Origin: Polaribacter butkevichii
GTDB taxonomy: Bacteria; Bacteroidota; Bacteroidia; Flavobacteriales; Flavobacteriaceae
DNA: 64,000 nucleotides
Direction: 5' to 3'
Assembly (NCBI RefSeq): GCF_038024105.1
Contig: NZ_CP150661.1
Coordinates: 1-64,000, forward strand
Numbering within the stretch: the first letter of the stretch is position 1; each line of letters starts with the position of its first letter. Below are positions 63,875-64,000 of this stretch, piece by piece. The translations under genes were made by a program, and so were the position numbers. A model generated the notes under the pieces. That model saw only the letters and a list, made by a program, of their open reading frames with translations. It was not told the DNA's origin and searched no databases.

Positions 63875-64000
63875 ATGGGAAGTAAAAAAATTTTATTAGT
63901 TGAAGACGATCCAAATTTTGGAACCGTTTTAAAAGATTATTTAGCATTAAACGATTACAATGTAACACATGCTAAAGATGGTATAGAAGGATTAATTATG
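63875..64000 (+). CDS. Response regulator, RprY-like (partial)
   Basis: The first 42 residues of a receiver domain, cut by the window end. MGSKKILLVEDDPNFGTVLK begins with the acidic EDD pocket; the phosphate-accepting Asp and any DNA-binding domain lie beyond the window. Its place 11 bp after the sensor kinase gene makes it the cognate regulator. An OmpR-type DNA-binding domain is expected but not seen. Confidence 0.9.
   Translation, partial: MGSKKILLVEDDPNFGTVLKDYLALNDYNVTHAKDGIEGLIM

Noticed and set aside
1..64000. CRISPR arrays, prophage, insertion sequences, tRNA or rRNA genes
   Set aside because: No regular direct-repeat arrays, transposase, phage or tRNA-like structures were recognised by reading.

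Overview
The window is AT-rich (roughly 30% GC by eye) and looks like the origin-proximal chromosome of a marine Flavobacteriaceae member, of the Polaribacter/Tenacibaculum kind. This rests on type IX secretion (T9SS) sorting domains, DUF349, PUR (DUF3276) and RprXY-like genes, promoters of the Bacteroidetes TAnnTTTG form, and flavobacterial dispersed repeats. It opens exactly on the dnaA start codon, the usual convention for position 1 of a closed chromosome. No oriC, tRNA, rRNA, insertion sequence, prophage or CRISPR array was seen.

Layout. 1-2.8 kb: dnaA, a low-molecular-weight phosphatase and an RsmI-like methyltransferase. 2.9-8.6 kb (minus strand): a cell-wall group (lysozyme-fold hydrolase, DUF2279 protein, MltG), a GNAT acetyltransferase, an unknown 429-residue protein, a small membrane protein and dapF. 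8.7-10.3 kb: a DegP/HtrA protease behind an unusual phased GTTAAA array. 10.3-15.4 kb: the accessory part, with a small tail-anchored protein and a HENSH-containing lipoprotein, each followed on its 3' side by a copy of the same structured repeat; among them lie a ZIP transporter, a methyltransferase, an RlmL-like rRNA methylase and REP-like elements. 15.4-24.9 kb: iron alcohol dehydrogenase, yidC, pyrG, rpmH and carB. 25-30.5 kb: a TetR-TolC-HlyD-ABC2-ABC2 efflux operon without an ATPase gene. 30.6-39.6 kb: tandem DUF368 polyprenyl-phosphate transporters, aroE, a DUF349 protein, a coiled-coil protein, a Nif3 protein, lpxK and a YebC regulator. 39.7-52.1 kb: two T9SS cargo proteins, ackA-pta, an OmpA-like protein and an acyl-CoA carboxylase beta subunit. 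52.2-60.5 kb: an ABC importer/exporter pair, a pRiA4b ORF-3 homologue, a thioesterase plus isochorismate synthase pair (menaquinone), a PUR protein, an MsbA-like exporter, nusB, a DUF1573 lipoprotein and yajC. 60.6-64 kb: a YbbR protein, coaE and an RprX/RprY-like two-component system cut by the window end.

Most genes are ordinary flavobacterial core genes. The strongest unexplained signals are two. First, GTTAA(A) direct repeats with a 10-11 bp pitch sit at nearly the same distance (32 and 33 bp) from a TAnnTTTG box in front of both degP and the sensor kinase gene; this suggests one envelope-stress regulon run by that two-component system. Second, a structured element with compensated stem differences sits immediately 3' of two otherwise unrelated accessory genes, which looks like a gene-cassette boundary. 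Start codons were corrected where a long reading frame began upstream of a better ATG (for example pyrG, the DUF349 gene, yebC and the pRiA4b homologue). Several genes appear to begin with TTG.
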